A DNA stretch of 64,000 nt from Spirochaetales bacterium (GTDB lineage: Bacteria; Spirochaetota; Spirochaetia; SZUA-6; RPPD01): contig JAFGSW010000003.1 in assembly GCA_016934415.1 (NCBI GenBank), positions 1-64,000 on the forward strand. The letters run 5' to 3'. The notes beneath the pieces are model-generated. The model was given only the letters and a program-made list of their open reading frames with translations, was not told where the DNA came from and did not search any database. A program made the position numbers and the translations under genes. Positions 30,311 through 38,838 of the stretch are shown one piece after another. Position 1 is the first letter of the stretch; the number at the start of each line of letters is the position of its first letter.

Positions 30311-30532
30311 GCGCGGATGAAGAGGGGCAGGGAAGAGTTTTTAATGAGCTGGGAAGACTTTTCAATGAGTGGGGAAGACTTTTCAATGAGTCGGGAGGAC
30401 TTTTCAATGAGTCGGGAGGACTTTTCAATGAGTCGGGAGGACTTTTCAATGAGGGTGGGGAAGAAATTTTTTCGTTTTTCCTCCCCCCTCTCCTTTATAT
30501 CCGCGTCCCATCCGCGTTCATCCGTAGTTTTG
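30283..30532. repeat. F1 inverted-arm element with minisatellite core
   Basis: Left arm AGAACTACGGATAGGACGCGGATGAGCGCGGATGAAG; right arm ATCCGCGTCCCATCCGCGTTCATCCGTAGTT; six 21-bp tandem repeats between. Confidence 0.85.
30330..30455. repeat. 6 x 21-bp tandem repeat (GGGARGACTTTTCAATGAGTC)
   Basis: Units 30330-50, 351-371, 372-392, 393-413, 414-434, 435-455. Confidence 0.95.
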
Positions 30533-30570
30533 CCTTCTCTTGAGTGCTCAGTACAGGATAAAATGTACAT

Positions 30571-31257
30571 ATGAGTGACGCTTCAAACCGCGCGAAACAA
30601 TATTACGAACTCCTCAACCTTTACGGCGATTACGTGCGCACGGGGTTCCGTTCGGCGCACGCTGCGCCGGTCCTGAAAAAGCCGGACGACACGGCGGCGC
30701 GGAAGGGGGCGCTCGAGAAGCTCGGCGCCGAGGTGCGGGCCTGCACGCGCTGCGACCTCTGCCACAATAGGCTCAAGGCCGTGCCCGGCGAGGGAACGCT
30801 CGATCCGCTCGTCATGGTTGTGGGCGAGGCGCCCGGCGCGGACGAGGACGAAACCGGCCGGCCCTTCGTGGGCGCGGCCGGGCAGTACCTCGATAAGTGG
30901 CTGCAGGCGATTCACGTCACCCGCCGGACGAACGCCTACATCGCAAACGTGATCAAGTGCCGGCCGCCGCAAAACCGCGATCCCCGGCCAGAAGAAACGG
31001 GCGCCTGCCTTCCGTATCTCACGCGCCAGGTCGAGCTCCTGCGGCCCCGCTTTATCCTGGTCGTGGGCCGCGTCGCCGCCCAGGTCCTCCTGCGCGAGGA
31101 GCGCGGCATCGGCGCCCTGCGCGGCGGCACGTATCGCTTCCAGGACGTCCCCCTCGTGCCCACCTACCACCCCAGCGCCGTGCTCCGCGACCAGTCCCTG
31201 CGGGCGAGAGTCTGGGACGACCTCAAGCGCCTGAAATCGCTCTTCGAACATGCCTGA
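30571..31257 (+). CDS. Type-4 uracil-DNA glycosylase
   Basis: CTRCDLCHNR, VVGEAPGADEDETGRPFVGAAGQYLD, NVIKCRPPQNRDP, PTYHPSAVLR. Confidence 0.93.
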   Translation: MSDASNRAKQYYELLNLYGDYVRTGFRSAHAAPVLKKPDDTAARKGALEKLGAEVRACTRCDLCHNRLKAVPGEGTLDPLVMVVGEAPGADEDETGRPFVGAAGQYLDKWLQAIHVTRRTNAYIANVIKCRPPQNRDPRPEETGACLPYLTRQVELLRPRFILVVGRVAAQVLLREERGIGALRGGTYRFQDVPLVPTYHPSAVLRDQSLRARVWDDLKRLKSLFEHA

Positions 31258-33232
31258 ATACTGCGACGTCGTCTTCAACCTGCCCCTCGACCGTTCGTTC
31301 GTGTACGAGTGTTCGCAGCACCCCGATTGCGCCGTGGGCAAGCGCGTGCGCGCGCCGTTCCGGGGGCGGCCGCTTACGGGGTTTGTTATCGCCCTGCGTG
31401 AGACGGCCCCGGAGGGCGGCTTCTCGATCAAGCCTATCGACCGCGTCATCGACGGCGAGCCGGTCTTCGGGAAACGCACCCTCGAGCTCGCCTCCTGGCT
31501 TTCGGGCCTCTATCTGTGCGGCCCGGGCGAGGCGCTCGCCCTTATGGTGCCGGGCGGCAAACGGGAGGTGGAGACCGAGGGGGCGATCACGTTCCACGAC
31601 TCGGACGAATTCAAGGTCGAGGCGCTCACCGCCGCGCAGGAAGAGGCGCTTGAGAAGATCCGCGCGACGACGTCGCCCTTCTTTTATCTCTACGGGGTGA
31701 CCGGCTCGGGCAAGACCCTCGTCTTCCTGCACGCGGCGAAGGAAGTGTTCGAAAAGGGCAAGGGTGTCATTTACCTGGTGCCGGAGATCGCCCTGACGCA
31801 CCAGGTGATCGGCGCGTTCCGGCAGGTGTTCGGGAAGGAGACCGCGGACCGCGAGCTGGCCGTGCTCCACTCGGGACTCACCGCGTCGCAGAGGCTCACC
31901 GAGTGGCGGCGCGTGCTTGCGGGGAAGGCCCGGTTGGTGGTGGGCGTGCGGAGCGCAGTGTTCGCGCCGCTGCCAGACCTCGGACTCATCGTCCTCGACG
32001 AGGAGCACGAGTCCACCTACAAGGCCGGGGCCACGCCGCGCTACCACGCGCGTCAGGCCGCCATGCACCGGGTGCGGACCGAGGGCGGACTCCTCCTCAT
32101 GGGGAGCGCCACGCCCTCCCTGGAAGCCTGGCACGGCATGCGGACCGGGAGCCTGGAACGCGCCGCGCTTTCCGACCGGGCCACCGGCGCCGCCCTCCCC
32201 AAGGTCGAGATCATTGATCTGAAGCCGGACGAGGGGCCGATTTCCCGGCGGCTGGCCGCCGAAATCGAGGCGGTGAAAAGCCGGGGCCGGCAGACCATTC
32301 TCTTCTTGAACCGCCGCGGCTTCAGCCACTTTTTCGTCTGCCGCTCATGCGGTTTCGAGCTGAAGTGCAAACGATGCTCGGTGGCGCTTACCTTTCACAA
32401 GGCGCGCGGTCTTCTCGTCTGCCACTACTGCGGATTCAAGACCGCTCCCGTCTCCGTCTGCCCGGAGTGCGGTTCGCTCGATGTCGGCTACCTGGGCTTC
32501 GGTACGGAGCGGGTCGAAGAAGAGCTCGCCCGCCGCTTTCCGTCTCTCTCCGTCGCGCGCCTCGACGCGGACACGGCGAAGGGGAAGAGGTCGATGGGCG
32601 AAACCCTGGCCGAATTCAAGGAGGGGAGGATCGACCTTCTCCTCGGCACCCAGATGGTGGCCAAGGGCCTCAACGTGCGCGGGCTGTCCCTCGTCGGCGT
32701 CGTGCTTGCGGACACGAGCCTCATGCTTCCGGACTTCCGCGCGGCCGAGCGCACCTTCAACCTCATCGTGCAGGTGGGCGGCCGGGCCGGCCGCTTCGAC
32801 CGCGACGGCACGGTGTTCATCCAGACCTACCGATCCTCCCACGACGCTGTGTCCTGCGCCGCGCGCTTCGCGGTGGAGGAATATTACGAGCGCGAGCTCG
32901 AGGTGCGCCGCGAGCTCGGCTTTCCGCCCTTCACGCGGCTCGTGCGCCTCGTCTTCCGGGGCCGGGAAAAGGACGCGGCCGAGCGGGCGGCGGACGAAAC
33001 CGCCTCCCGCTGCCGCGAGACCCTCGCGTCCGAGGACCGGGGAGACAGCGAGGTCCTCGGCCCGGCCGAGTGCCCGCTGGGAAAGATCGCGCACAACTAT
33101 CGCTTCCAGCTCATCCTCCGCGGCGCCGACTCAAGCGTTCTGCGCAACGCCGTGAAGCACGCCCTGGCCGCGGGCAATCCGCCGGCCGGGGTGTACGTGG
33201 AAGTGGACGTCGATCCGCAGTCGTTATTGTAG
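31250..33232 (+). CDS. priA: Primosomal protein N' (PriA helicase)
   Basis: GVTGSGKTLVFLHAAKE, DEEHESTYK, zinc-binding CRSCGFELKCKRCS...CHYCGFKTAPVSVCPECGS, TQMVAKGLNVRG. Confidence 0.95.
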   Translation: MPEYCDVVFNLPLDRSFVYECSQHPDCAVGKRVRAPFRGRPLTGFVIALRETAPEGGFSIKPIDRVIDGEPVFGKRTLELASWLSGLYLCGPGEALALMVPGGKREVETEGAITFHDSDEFKVEALTAAQEEALEKIRATTSPFFYLYGVTGSGKTLVFLHAAKEVFEKGKGVIYLVPEIALTHQVIGAFRQVFGKETADRELAVLHSGLTASQRLTEWRRVLAGKARLVVGVRSAVFAPLPDLGLIVLDEEHESTYKAGATPRYHARQAAMHRVRTEGGLLLMGSATPSLEAWHGMRTGSLERAALSDRATGAALPKVEIIDLKPDEGPISRRLAAEIEAVKSRGRQTILFLNRRGFSHFFVCRSCGFELKCKRCSVALTFHKARGLLVCHYCGFKTAPVSVCPECGSLDVGYLGFGTERVEEELARRFPSLSVARLDADTAKGKRSMGETLAEFKEGRIDLLLGTQMVAKGLNVRGLSLVGVVLADTSLMLPDFRAAERTFNLIVQVGGRAGRFDRDGTVFIQTYRSSHDAVSCAARFAVEEYYERELEVRRELGFPPFTRLVRLVFRGREKDAAERAADETASRCRETLASEDRGDSEVLGPAECPLGKIAHNYRFQLILRGADSSVLRNAVKHALAAGNPPAGVYVEVDVDPQSLL

Positions 33233-33354
33233 GCGGACGTGTCATCCGCCGGCGCGGACCTTTTCGGCTGTGGGATTTCCTTCCATAAGGGAGGACACGA
33301 AGGGCGCGAAGAGAAAGAGAAGAACGCGAAGAAGAAAAAAGGAGATCACCGATT

Positions 33355-34134
33355 ATGAAAAAAGCCGTGTCATGCGCGCTGTTTGTCGTGTATTGCGTTT
33401 CATCGATCTGCGCCCAGGATAAGGTCGAAAATCTCGGCCGTTATTTCGACGGCTTCAGCGGATGCTTCGTGCTTTACGACGAGTCGAAAAAAGAGACGGT
33501 CGTATACAACGAAAGCAAGAGCGCGAAGCGGATCTCGCCGTGTTCCAGTTTCAAAGTCGTCCACGCCCTGATAGGACTGGAGACGGGTGTATTGAAGGAC
33601 GAAAACAGCTCGTTCCAATGGGACGGCGCGAGATACCCGGTGCGGGAGTGGAACAGAGACCAGACGCCGGCTTCGGCGGTAACATTTTCGGTCGTGTGGT
33701 GCTTCCAACAGGTGGCCCGGAAGGTGGGAAAGGAAAGGGAGCAATACTACGTCGATAAAATCGGATATGGCAACAGGGATTTGTCCGGAAGCCTGACCGG
33801 TTTTTGGCTGCAATCGTCTCTGAAAATCTCGCCGAAGGAACAGGTGGAAATGCTGAAGAGGTTTTATCACTACCGGCTTCCGTTTTCCAAGCGGAACGTG
33901 GATATCGTGAAGAAGATACTGGTGTTGTCGCGAAATAACGGAACTGTTTTTTCGGGTAAAAGCGGTTCGGGCGCGAACGGCGACAAGGCGGTCAATGGCT
34001 GGTTCATCGGGTATATCGAAAAAGCGGGCGCGGTGTATTTTTTCGCCTTGAACATTGAAGGCGAAAACCGAGCGACGGGCTCCATGGCGAAAGAGATTGC
34101 TCAAAGAATATTACGAGATAAGAATCTGCTGTAA
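33355..34134 (+). CDS. Class D (OXA-type) beta-lactamase
   Basis: Signal peptide; SSFK (SxxK) at PCSSFKVVHALIGLETG, SVV in TFSVVWCFQQVARKVG, YGN in KIGYGNRDLSG, KSG in FSGKSGSG, NGWFIGYIE. Confidence 0.9.
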   Translation: MKKAVSCALFVVYCVSSICAQDKVENLGRYFDGFSGCFVLYDESKKETVVYNESKSAKRISPCSSFKVVHALIGLETGVLKDENSSFQWDGARYPVREWNRDQTPASAVTFSVVWCFQQVARKVGKEREQYYVDKIGYGNRDLSGSLTGFWLQSSLKISPKEQVEMLKRFYHYRLPFSKRNVDIVKKILVLSRNNGTVFSGKSGSGANGDKAVNGWFIGYIEKAGAVYFFALNIEGENRATGSMAKEIAQRILRDKNLL

Positions 34135-34233
34135 GCGAGCCGGAAGCGTCGTCTTCCCGTGGCTCGCCTCCTCGGTTTCTTTTCTCCGTACGCTCCGTTT
34201 TTCTGTGGCGGGCACGCGAATGGCTTCCGCTGG

Positions 34234-35469
34234 TCAGGCATCTTCCAGCATGAGGAGCGCCATCACTTTCGCGTCTCCCGCCATGTGGTCGACCACGCAG
34301 TACTCGTTGGGCATGTGAGCCTGGTGGTCGATCCGCGACCAGACCGCGGTGTCGATGCCTGCGCGGCGCAGGTAGGCGCCCACCGTGCCGCCGCCTATCC
34401 CCACCGGCCGGGCCGCGACCCCGTAGACGGTCTTGACGGCCGCCGTCAATCGCGACACGAGGGGCGAGGAAGCCTGCGTGGCGGGAGACGATTCCCGCTG
34501 AACGGTTTCCATGCTCACGGACACGCCGTATTTCGTTTCGACATCCCGGGCGGCGGCCTGAATGCGGCCGTAGACCCCGTCCAGATTCTCGGCCGGCAGG
34601 ATCCGGCAGTCGACGTAAAAAACGTCATCGCCGGGAATGGTGTTGACGTTGGGGACGTTCGCTTCCTTTTTGGTGGGGGAGAAGGTGGAGACCGGCGGGT
34701 CGAAGAGGGCGTCCGAGCGCGCGTAGGCGCGGTTGAGTTCGTCGATCCGAAGCACCAGGTCCGAGGCGGCCACGAACGCGTTTTTGCCCCGGTGCGGAAT
34801 CGAACCGTGCACCTGCACGCCTTTGGTGCGGATTTTGAGCCAGAGGATGCTTTTTTCCGCGATCTCGATGGCGGAGCCGTCGGGCTCGCCCGCGTCGGGG
34901 ACCAGGGCGAGCCCCGGTTTGCGGAACGGCTCCGGAAAGTGATCGAGGAGATACTTGATGCCGTAGGTCGAACCGGTCTCCTCGTCGGCGGCGAAAAGAA
35001 GGCTGACGTCGGCCGCGGGGGTGAGGCCGAGATTCTTCAGGGCGAGGAGGGCATGGAGCGAGGCGACCAGGCTCTGCTGGTTGTCCTCGGTCCCCCGGCC
35101 GTAGAGTTTCCCGTCCGCCTCGCGCAGGACGAACGGATCGCCGGTCCAGGCGGCGAGGTCGCCGGGCGGCACCACGTCCAGGTGGGTCATGATCCAGAGA
35201 ACGCGGCCGCGGTCGCGGCCCGGCCGGGTGACGAGCAGGCTGGGCCGCTCCCCGGAAGGCGCGCGGGAGTCGGGTGCGGCCATCCGCTCGATTTTCGAAA
35301 ACCCCATCCCGCGGACATGCTCTTCGAGAAAGGCGGCCTTCTCGCTTTCACCGCGGCCGCCGGACTCCGGCGCGATCGCGGGGAGGGCGGTGAGCCGCCG
35401 TTGAAGCTCGATCATGTCGGGGCGCAGGCGCTCGATTTCGGCGAAAAGGACATTGATGTCGGGTTTCAT
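34234..35469 (-). CDS. M20 family peptidase (Sapep/dipeptidase-like)
   Basis: WIMTHLDVVPPGDLAAW, YGRGTEDNQQSLVASLHAL, ADEETGSTYGIKYLL, IGGGTVGAYLRRAGIDTAVW. Confidence 0.9.
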   Translation of the reverse strand: MKPDINVLFAEIERLRPDMIELQRRLTALPAIAPESGGRGESEKAAFLEEHVRGMGFSKIERMAAPDSRAPSGERPSLLVTRPGRDRGRVLWIMTHLDVVPPGDLAAWTGDPFVLREADGKLYGRGTEDNQQSLVASLHALLALKNLGLTPAADVSLLFAADEETGSTYGIKYLLDHFPEPFRKPGLALVPDAGEPDGSAIEIAEKSILWLKIRTKGVQVHGSIPHRGKNAFVAASDLVLRIDELNRAYARSDALFDPPVSTFSPTKKEANVPNVNTIPGDDVFYVDCRILPAENLDGVYGRIQAAARDVETKYGVSVSMETVQRESSPATQASSPLVSRLTAAVKTVYGVAARPVGIGGGTVGAYLRRAGIDTAVWSRIDHQAHMPNEYCVVDHMAGDAKVMALLMLEDA

Positions 35470-35606
35470 TATGGACTCCTTGAGCGGTATCGTCGTGAGA
35501 CGGGATTCAGCGTAGGACAATCGTGGAATTTCCGCAAGTATGAAAAAAAGAAATCGCGCGGCTGGAACCGCGCGATCGACTGCTGTCCAGAAAGCTCATA
35601 ACGCGC

Positions 35607-35969
35607 TCAAGTGCGGGCGACGACTTCAATCTTCCTCGGCTTTTCGGATTCCTTGAGAGAGAGGGCGATGATAAGCTGCCCGTTCACCAATTCCGCCTCG
35701 ATTTTATCCCTGTCGATGGTGGCGTCGAGCGTGTACGCCTGGTAAAAATCCCGGTCGGGGATCTCCCTCACCAGGTAGCGACCGGCGCCGGCGGCCACGG
35801 CGTCGCGTTTGCCCGAGATCTGGAGCTCGTCGTTCTCGACGTGTATGGAAAGGCTCTCCTTGGTGACGCCCGGCATGTCGAGCCGGAGCATGATTTTTCC
35901 GCCTTCCTCGAAAATATCGCAGGGGGCGGCTGTGGTTTTTCGCATCGGTTTCCGGTCATTGTCGTTCAT
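35607..35969 (-). CDS. Hsp20/alpha-crystallin small heat shock protein
   Basis: LRLDMPGVTKESLSIHVENDELQISGKR...FYQAYTLDATIDRDKIEAELVNGQLIIALS. Confidence 0.93.
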   Translation of the reverse strand: MNDNDRKPMRKTTAAPCDIFEEGGKIMLRLDMPGVTKESLSIHVENDELQISGKRDAVAAGAGRYLVREIPDRDFYQAYTLDATIDRDKIEAELVNGQLIIALSLKESEKPRKIEVVART

Positions 35970-35987
35970 CGCTGTGCCTCCTTTCGT

Positions 35988-36443
35988 TTATTTCGCCTTG
36001 ACCGTGATCTGCTTCGGTTTGGCTTCCTCGCGCTTGGGCAGGACGAGGGTGAGCACGCCGTCCTTGAGATCGGCCTTGACGTTCCCGGCGTCGACGGAAA
36101 GAGGGAGGGGGAGCGTGCGCTGGAAGCTTCCGCTCCAGGTCTCGCGGCGATAGACCTTCCCGTTCTTCCGTTCCTTATCTTCCTTCTTCTCTCCGCGGAT
36201 GGTGAGAACGTTCGACGCGATGGACACGTCCAGGTCCTTTTCGGAGAGTCCCGGCAGCTCGGCGCGAACGGTATAGGCGTCCTCGCTTTCGGTCACATCC
36301 AAGGCGGGGGAAAAACTCCGGTCGAACAACCCCGCCGTACCGGGAAAGCGGTCGAAGTTGAAGAGATCGTTGATCTCGTTTTGCAATACCCGCAGTTCCC
36401 GGAAGGGATCGTAGACATCCGTCGGTCTTTTCATGATAGCCAT
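35988..36443 (-). CDS. Hsp20/alpha-crystallin small heat shock protein
   Basis: FSPALDVTESEDAYTVRAELPGLSEKDLDVSIASNVLTIRGEK...VKADLKDGVLTLVLPK. Confidence 0.93.
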   Translation of the reverse strand: MAIMKRPTDVYDPFRELRVLQNEINDLFNFDRFPGTAGLFDRSFSPALDVTESEDAYTVRAELPGLSEKDLDVSIASNVLTIRGEKKEDKERKNGKVYRRETWSGSFQRTLPLPLSVDAGNVKADLKDGVLTLVLPKREEAKPKQITVKAK

Positions 36444-36760
36444 ACAACACCTCCTAAAAACTGATCTTCATTAATGAATATGCAAAGAGCGTACCAACCG
36501 ATTTTACGTCCTCTATCGCCAGCAGAGGCCGAAAATAGTCATTTCCCGCATTCCCGGCCGGGCGGGAACGGCCGAGTACGGATTCGAAGCAAGGATAAAA
36601 GGGCGGCTGCGTTTCTCAATGAAACAAAAGACGCGGTAAAAATGCGGCGGAGCGTGGCGGCGTGATACAGGAGTAAAAACCGGAACACCGGGGGTGTTTC
36701 ATTTTGACAAAGAAACGGCCGCACCGGACGGAGGAGGCGGGTCTTCCCGGGATGGCGGGA

Positions 36761-37528
36761 TTATTTTTTTTGACTCCTGGCGAGCTCGACGTCGACCTTG
36801 GCCAGGCGCAGCCTCAACTTGGCGATGCAATCGTCTTCCTCAAGCGGCAGCCGTTTGTCGTACGGAATGGCCAGGCCTTCGCTGATCGTCATTTCGGCGT
36901 TGCGCCATTCGCCCCAGGAAATGTAGATGTCGGCGATGATGAGATAGTTCGAGCGATAGTCCTTGCCGTATTTGAAGGCGGAGGCGATATCGGCCCGCGC
37001 CTTCGTCCAATCTCCGACGGAGATGATGCCGGGGGCCAGGGCGTACACCGAGGCGCGGATGGCGAAGGGGAGCCCCTTGAAATACGCCGGATCCATGTTG
37101 ATGACAATCGTCATCTGTTCCAGGATGTCGTCTGCCGAAAAAAGGCTGTAGAGGACGCCGTTCGCCTCCGCCCATTTCGCCAGGCCCACCCCGAGCCAGT
37201 AGTGGCCGGCGATGCCCTTCGGATCTACCTTCACCGCCTTGTCGGCGTAGTCCTTGCAGAGGGTGAAATATTTCTTCTTGTCCTCCGGCTTGGTGCTGTA
37301 AAATTCGCCCTGGTAGTAGTTGAGGGCGGCGTACATCCACAGGAGGCCGTAGCCGTTCGGCTTGGCGGCGAGCTCGGCCGTCGCCTGCTTTATAAGCTCG
37401 TTCAAGCCCGCCTGTGTGTTTCGCTGTTGACCCAGCTTGGAATAAAGAAGGTCTTCGATGTTGTCGTCGGCCCGCGCGGCGAGGCCGATGAAAAGCAGGG
37501 CGGCGGCGAAGATGGCGAAGCGCTTCAT
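36761..37528 (-). CDS. Periplasmic TPR-like protein
   Basis: Signal peptide MKRFAIFAAALLFIGLAARAD; helical repeats. Confidence 0.6.
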   Translation of the reverse strand: MKRFAIFAAALLFIGLAARADDNIEDLLYSKLGQQRNTQAGLNELIKQATAELAAKPNGYGLLWMYAALNYYQGEFYSTKPEDKKKYFTLCKDYADKAVKVDPKGIAGHYWLGVGLAKWAEANGVLYSLFSADDILEQMTIVINMDPAYFKGLPFAIRASVYALAPGIISVGDWTKARADIASAFKYGKDYRSNYLIIADIYISWGEWRNAEMTISEGLAIPYDKRLPLEEDDCIAKLRLRLAKVDVELARSQKK

Positions 37529-37729
37529 GTGTCGGTCCTTTTCCGAATGAATGAATCCCGATTCCGATGGCGGACTCGATGGGAACATAATATAAAACAG
37601 CGTTTTTAGCAACAGGTTTCCGATTGCGCGCGGACGGAGCGTCCGGCCTCACTGCGTTTCTAAAGAAATTTGCTTTAAGCCTGAACGAGAAATTTGCATT
37701 CCGTGCGATCATAAATATAATTATGCATC

Positions 37730-38827
37730 ATGAAAGACGGAGACGCGAAAAAATACACGTTTTCAATAAAACTCAATTCATTTTGGAGAGCGGCGTCGAG
37801 GATGTGCCGTATGGCCCTCGGGGCGCTTGTCCGCAGCCGTCGATATCTCCTGGTGAAGACGGCCAACTTCCTGCTGGTATGGATTCAAAAGAGGATCTTC
37901 AAACCGGCCCGCGTTATCGGGTACCCCTACTATCTGACCGTTGATCCCGGCAATATCTGCGACATGCGCTGTCCCCTCTGTCCCACGGGCCAGCGGAAAG
38001 AAGGGCGCGCGCGCGGCTTCCTCAGACTCGATGATTTCCGAAAGCTCATCGATCGTCTGGCGCCTTATATCATCGTCCTCGATTTATTCAATTGGGGAGA
38101 GCCGTTTCTCAACCGCGACACGTTCGAAATGATCTCGTACGCCCGCTCCAAGGGCATGGTGGTGCGCGTCTCCAGCAACCTGAATTGCCTCCGGGACGGG
38201 TCGGCGGCGCGGTTGGCGGGATCGGAATGCGATCTTCTGCTTGTTTCGCTTTTCGGCGCGAGCCAGGAAACGGCCGAACGGTACCAGGAGGGTACGGACT
38301 TCGCGCACGTCGTCGAGAACATGCGGGCCGTTCGGAAGGCGAGAAAAAGATTCCCCGTCGTCACCTGGAGATTCCTTGTCAACAAATACAATGAGCATGA
38401 AATCCCGAAGGCCGTGGAAACGATGAAGGGCACGGCCGACGCCGTCGAATTCAATCATCTCTTCTGCGACATGGGAGAGGAGCCGTTTTGGGACAACCGG
38501 ACTCAATATGAAAACATACGCCCCTGGCTGCCGGATGACGGCCACTGGTCCCACTACGACGGTGAATCGGCGATGAAAAAGCGGACGCGTACCCGCTCGT
38601 GCTCCTTCCTGTACTCCAGTTGTTACGTCAATTGGAACGGATCGGTCTCTCCCTGCTGCATGGTGTGGCCCGAGAAATACGATTTCGGGAACGTATTCCG
38701 GGAAGAATTCGAGGCGGTCTGGAACAACGAGCTCTTCCGGGCCAGCCGCGGTCTGATATTCAAAGGCAGGCCCTCCGCCGTGCGGACGATCTGCGGCATT
38801 TGCAGGAAGAACAAGGCGCTGCGCTGA
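37730..38827 (+). CDS. Radical SAM/SPASM protein
   Basis: CDMRCPLC (CxxxCxxC) and C-terminal Cys-rich SPASM-like region (CSFLYSSCYVNWNGSVSPCCMVWP...ICGICRKNK). Confidence 0.9.
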   Translation: MKDGDAKKYTFSIKLNSFWRAASRMCRMALGALVRSRRYLLVKTANFLLVWIQKRIFKPARVIGYPYYLTVDPGNICDMRCPLCPTGQRKEGRARGFLRLDDFRKLIDRLAPYIIVLDLFNWGEPFLNRDTFEMISYARSKGMVVRVSSNLNCLRDGSAARLAGSECDLLLVSLFGASQETAERYQEGTDFAHVVENMRAVRKARKRFPVVTWRFLVNKYNEHEIPKAVETMKGTADAVEFNHLFCDMGEEPFWDNRTQYENIRPWLPDDGHWSHYDGESAMKKRTRTRSCSFLYSSCYVNWNGSVSPCCMVWPEKYDFGNVFREEFEAVWNNELFRASRGLIFKGRPSAVRTICGICRKNKALR

Positions 38828-38838
38828 ACCGCGCGGGA

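Noticed and set aside
30330-30455. Possible CRISPR array
   Set aside because: Contiguous 21-bp units with no spacers and no cas genes in the window; a minisatellite.
34159-35601. 480-aa plus-strand ORF
   Set aside because: Antisense of the M20 peptidase gene with recognisable catalytic motifs on the minus strand.
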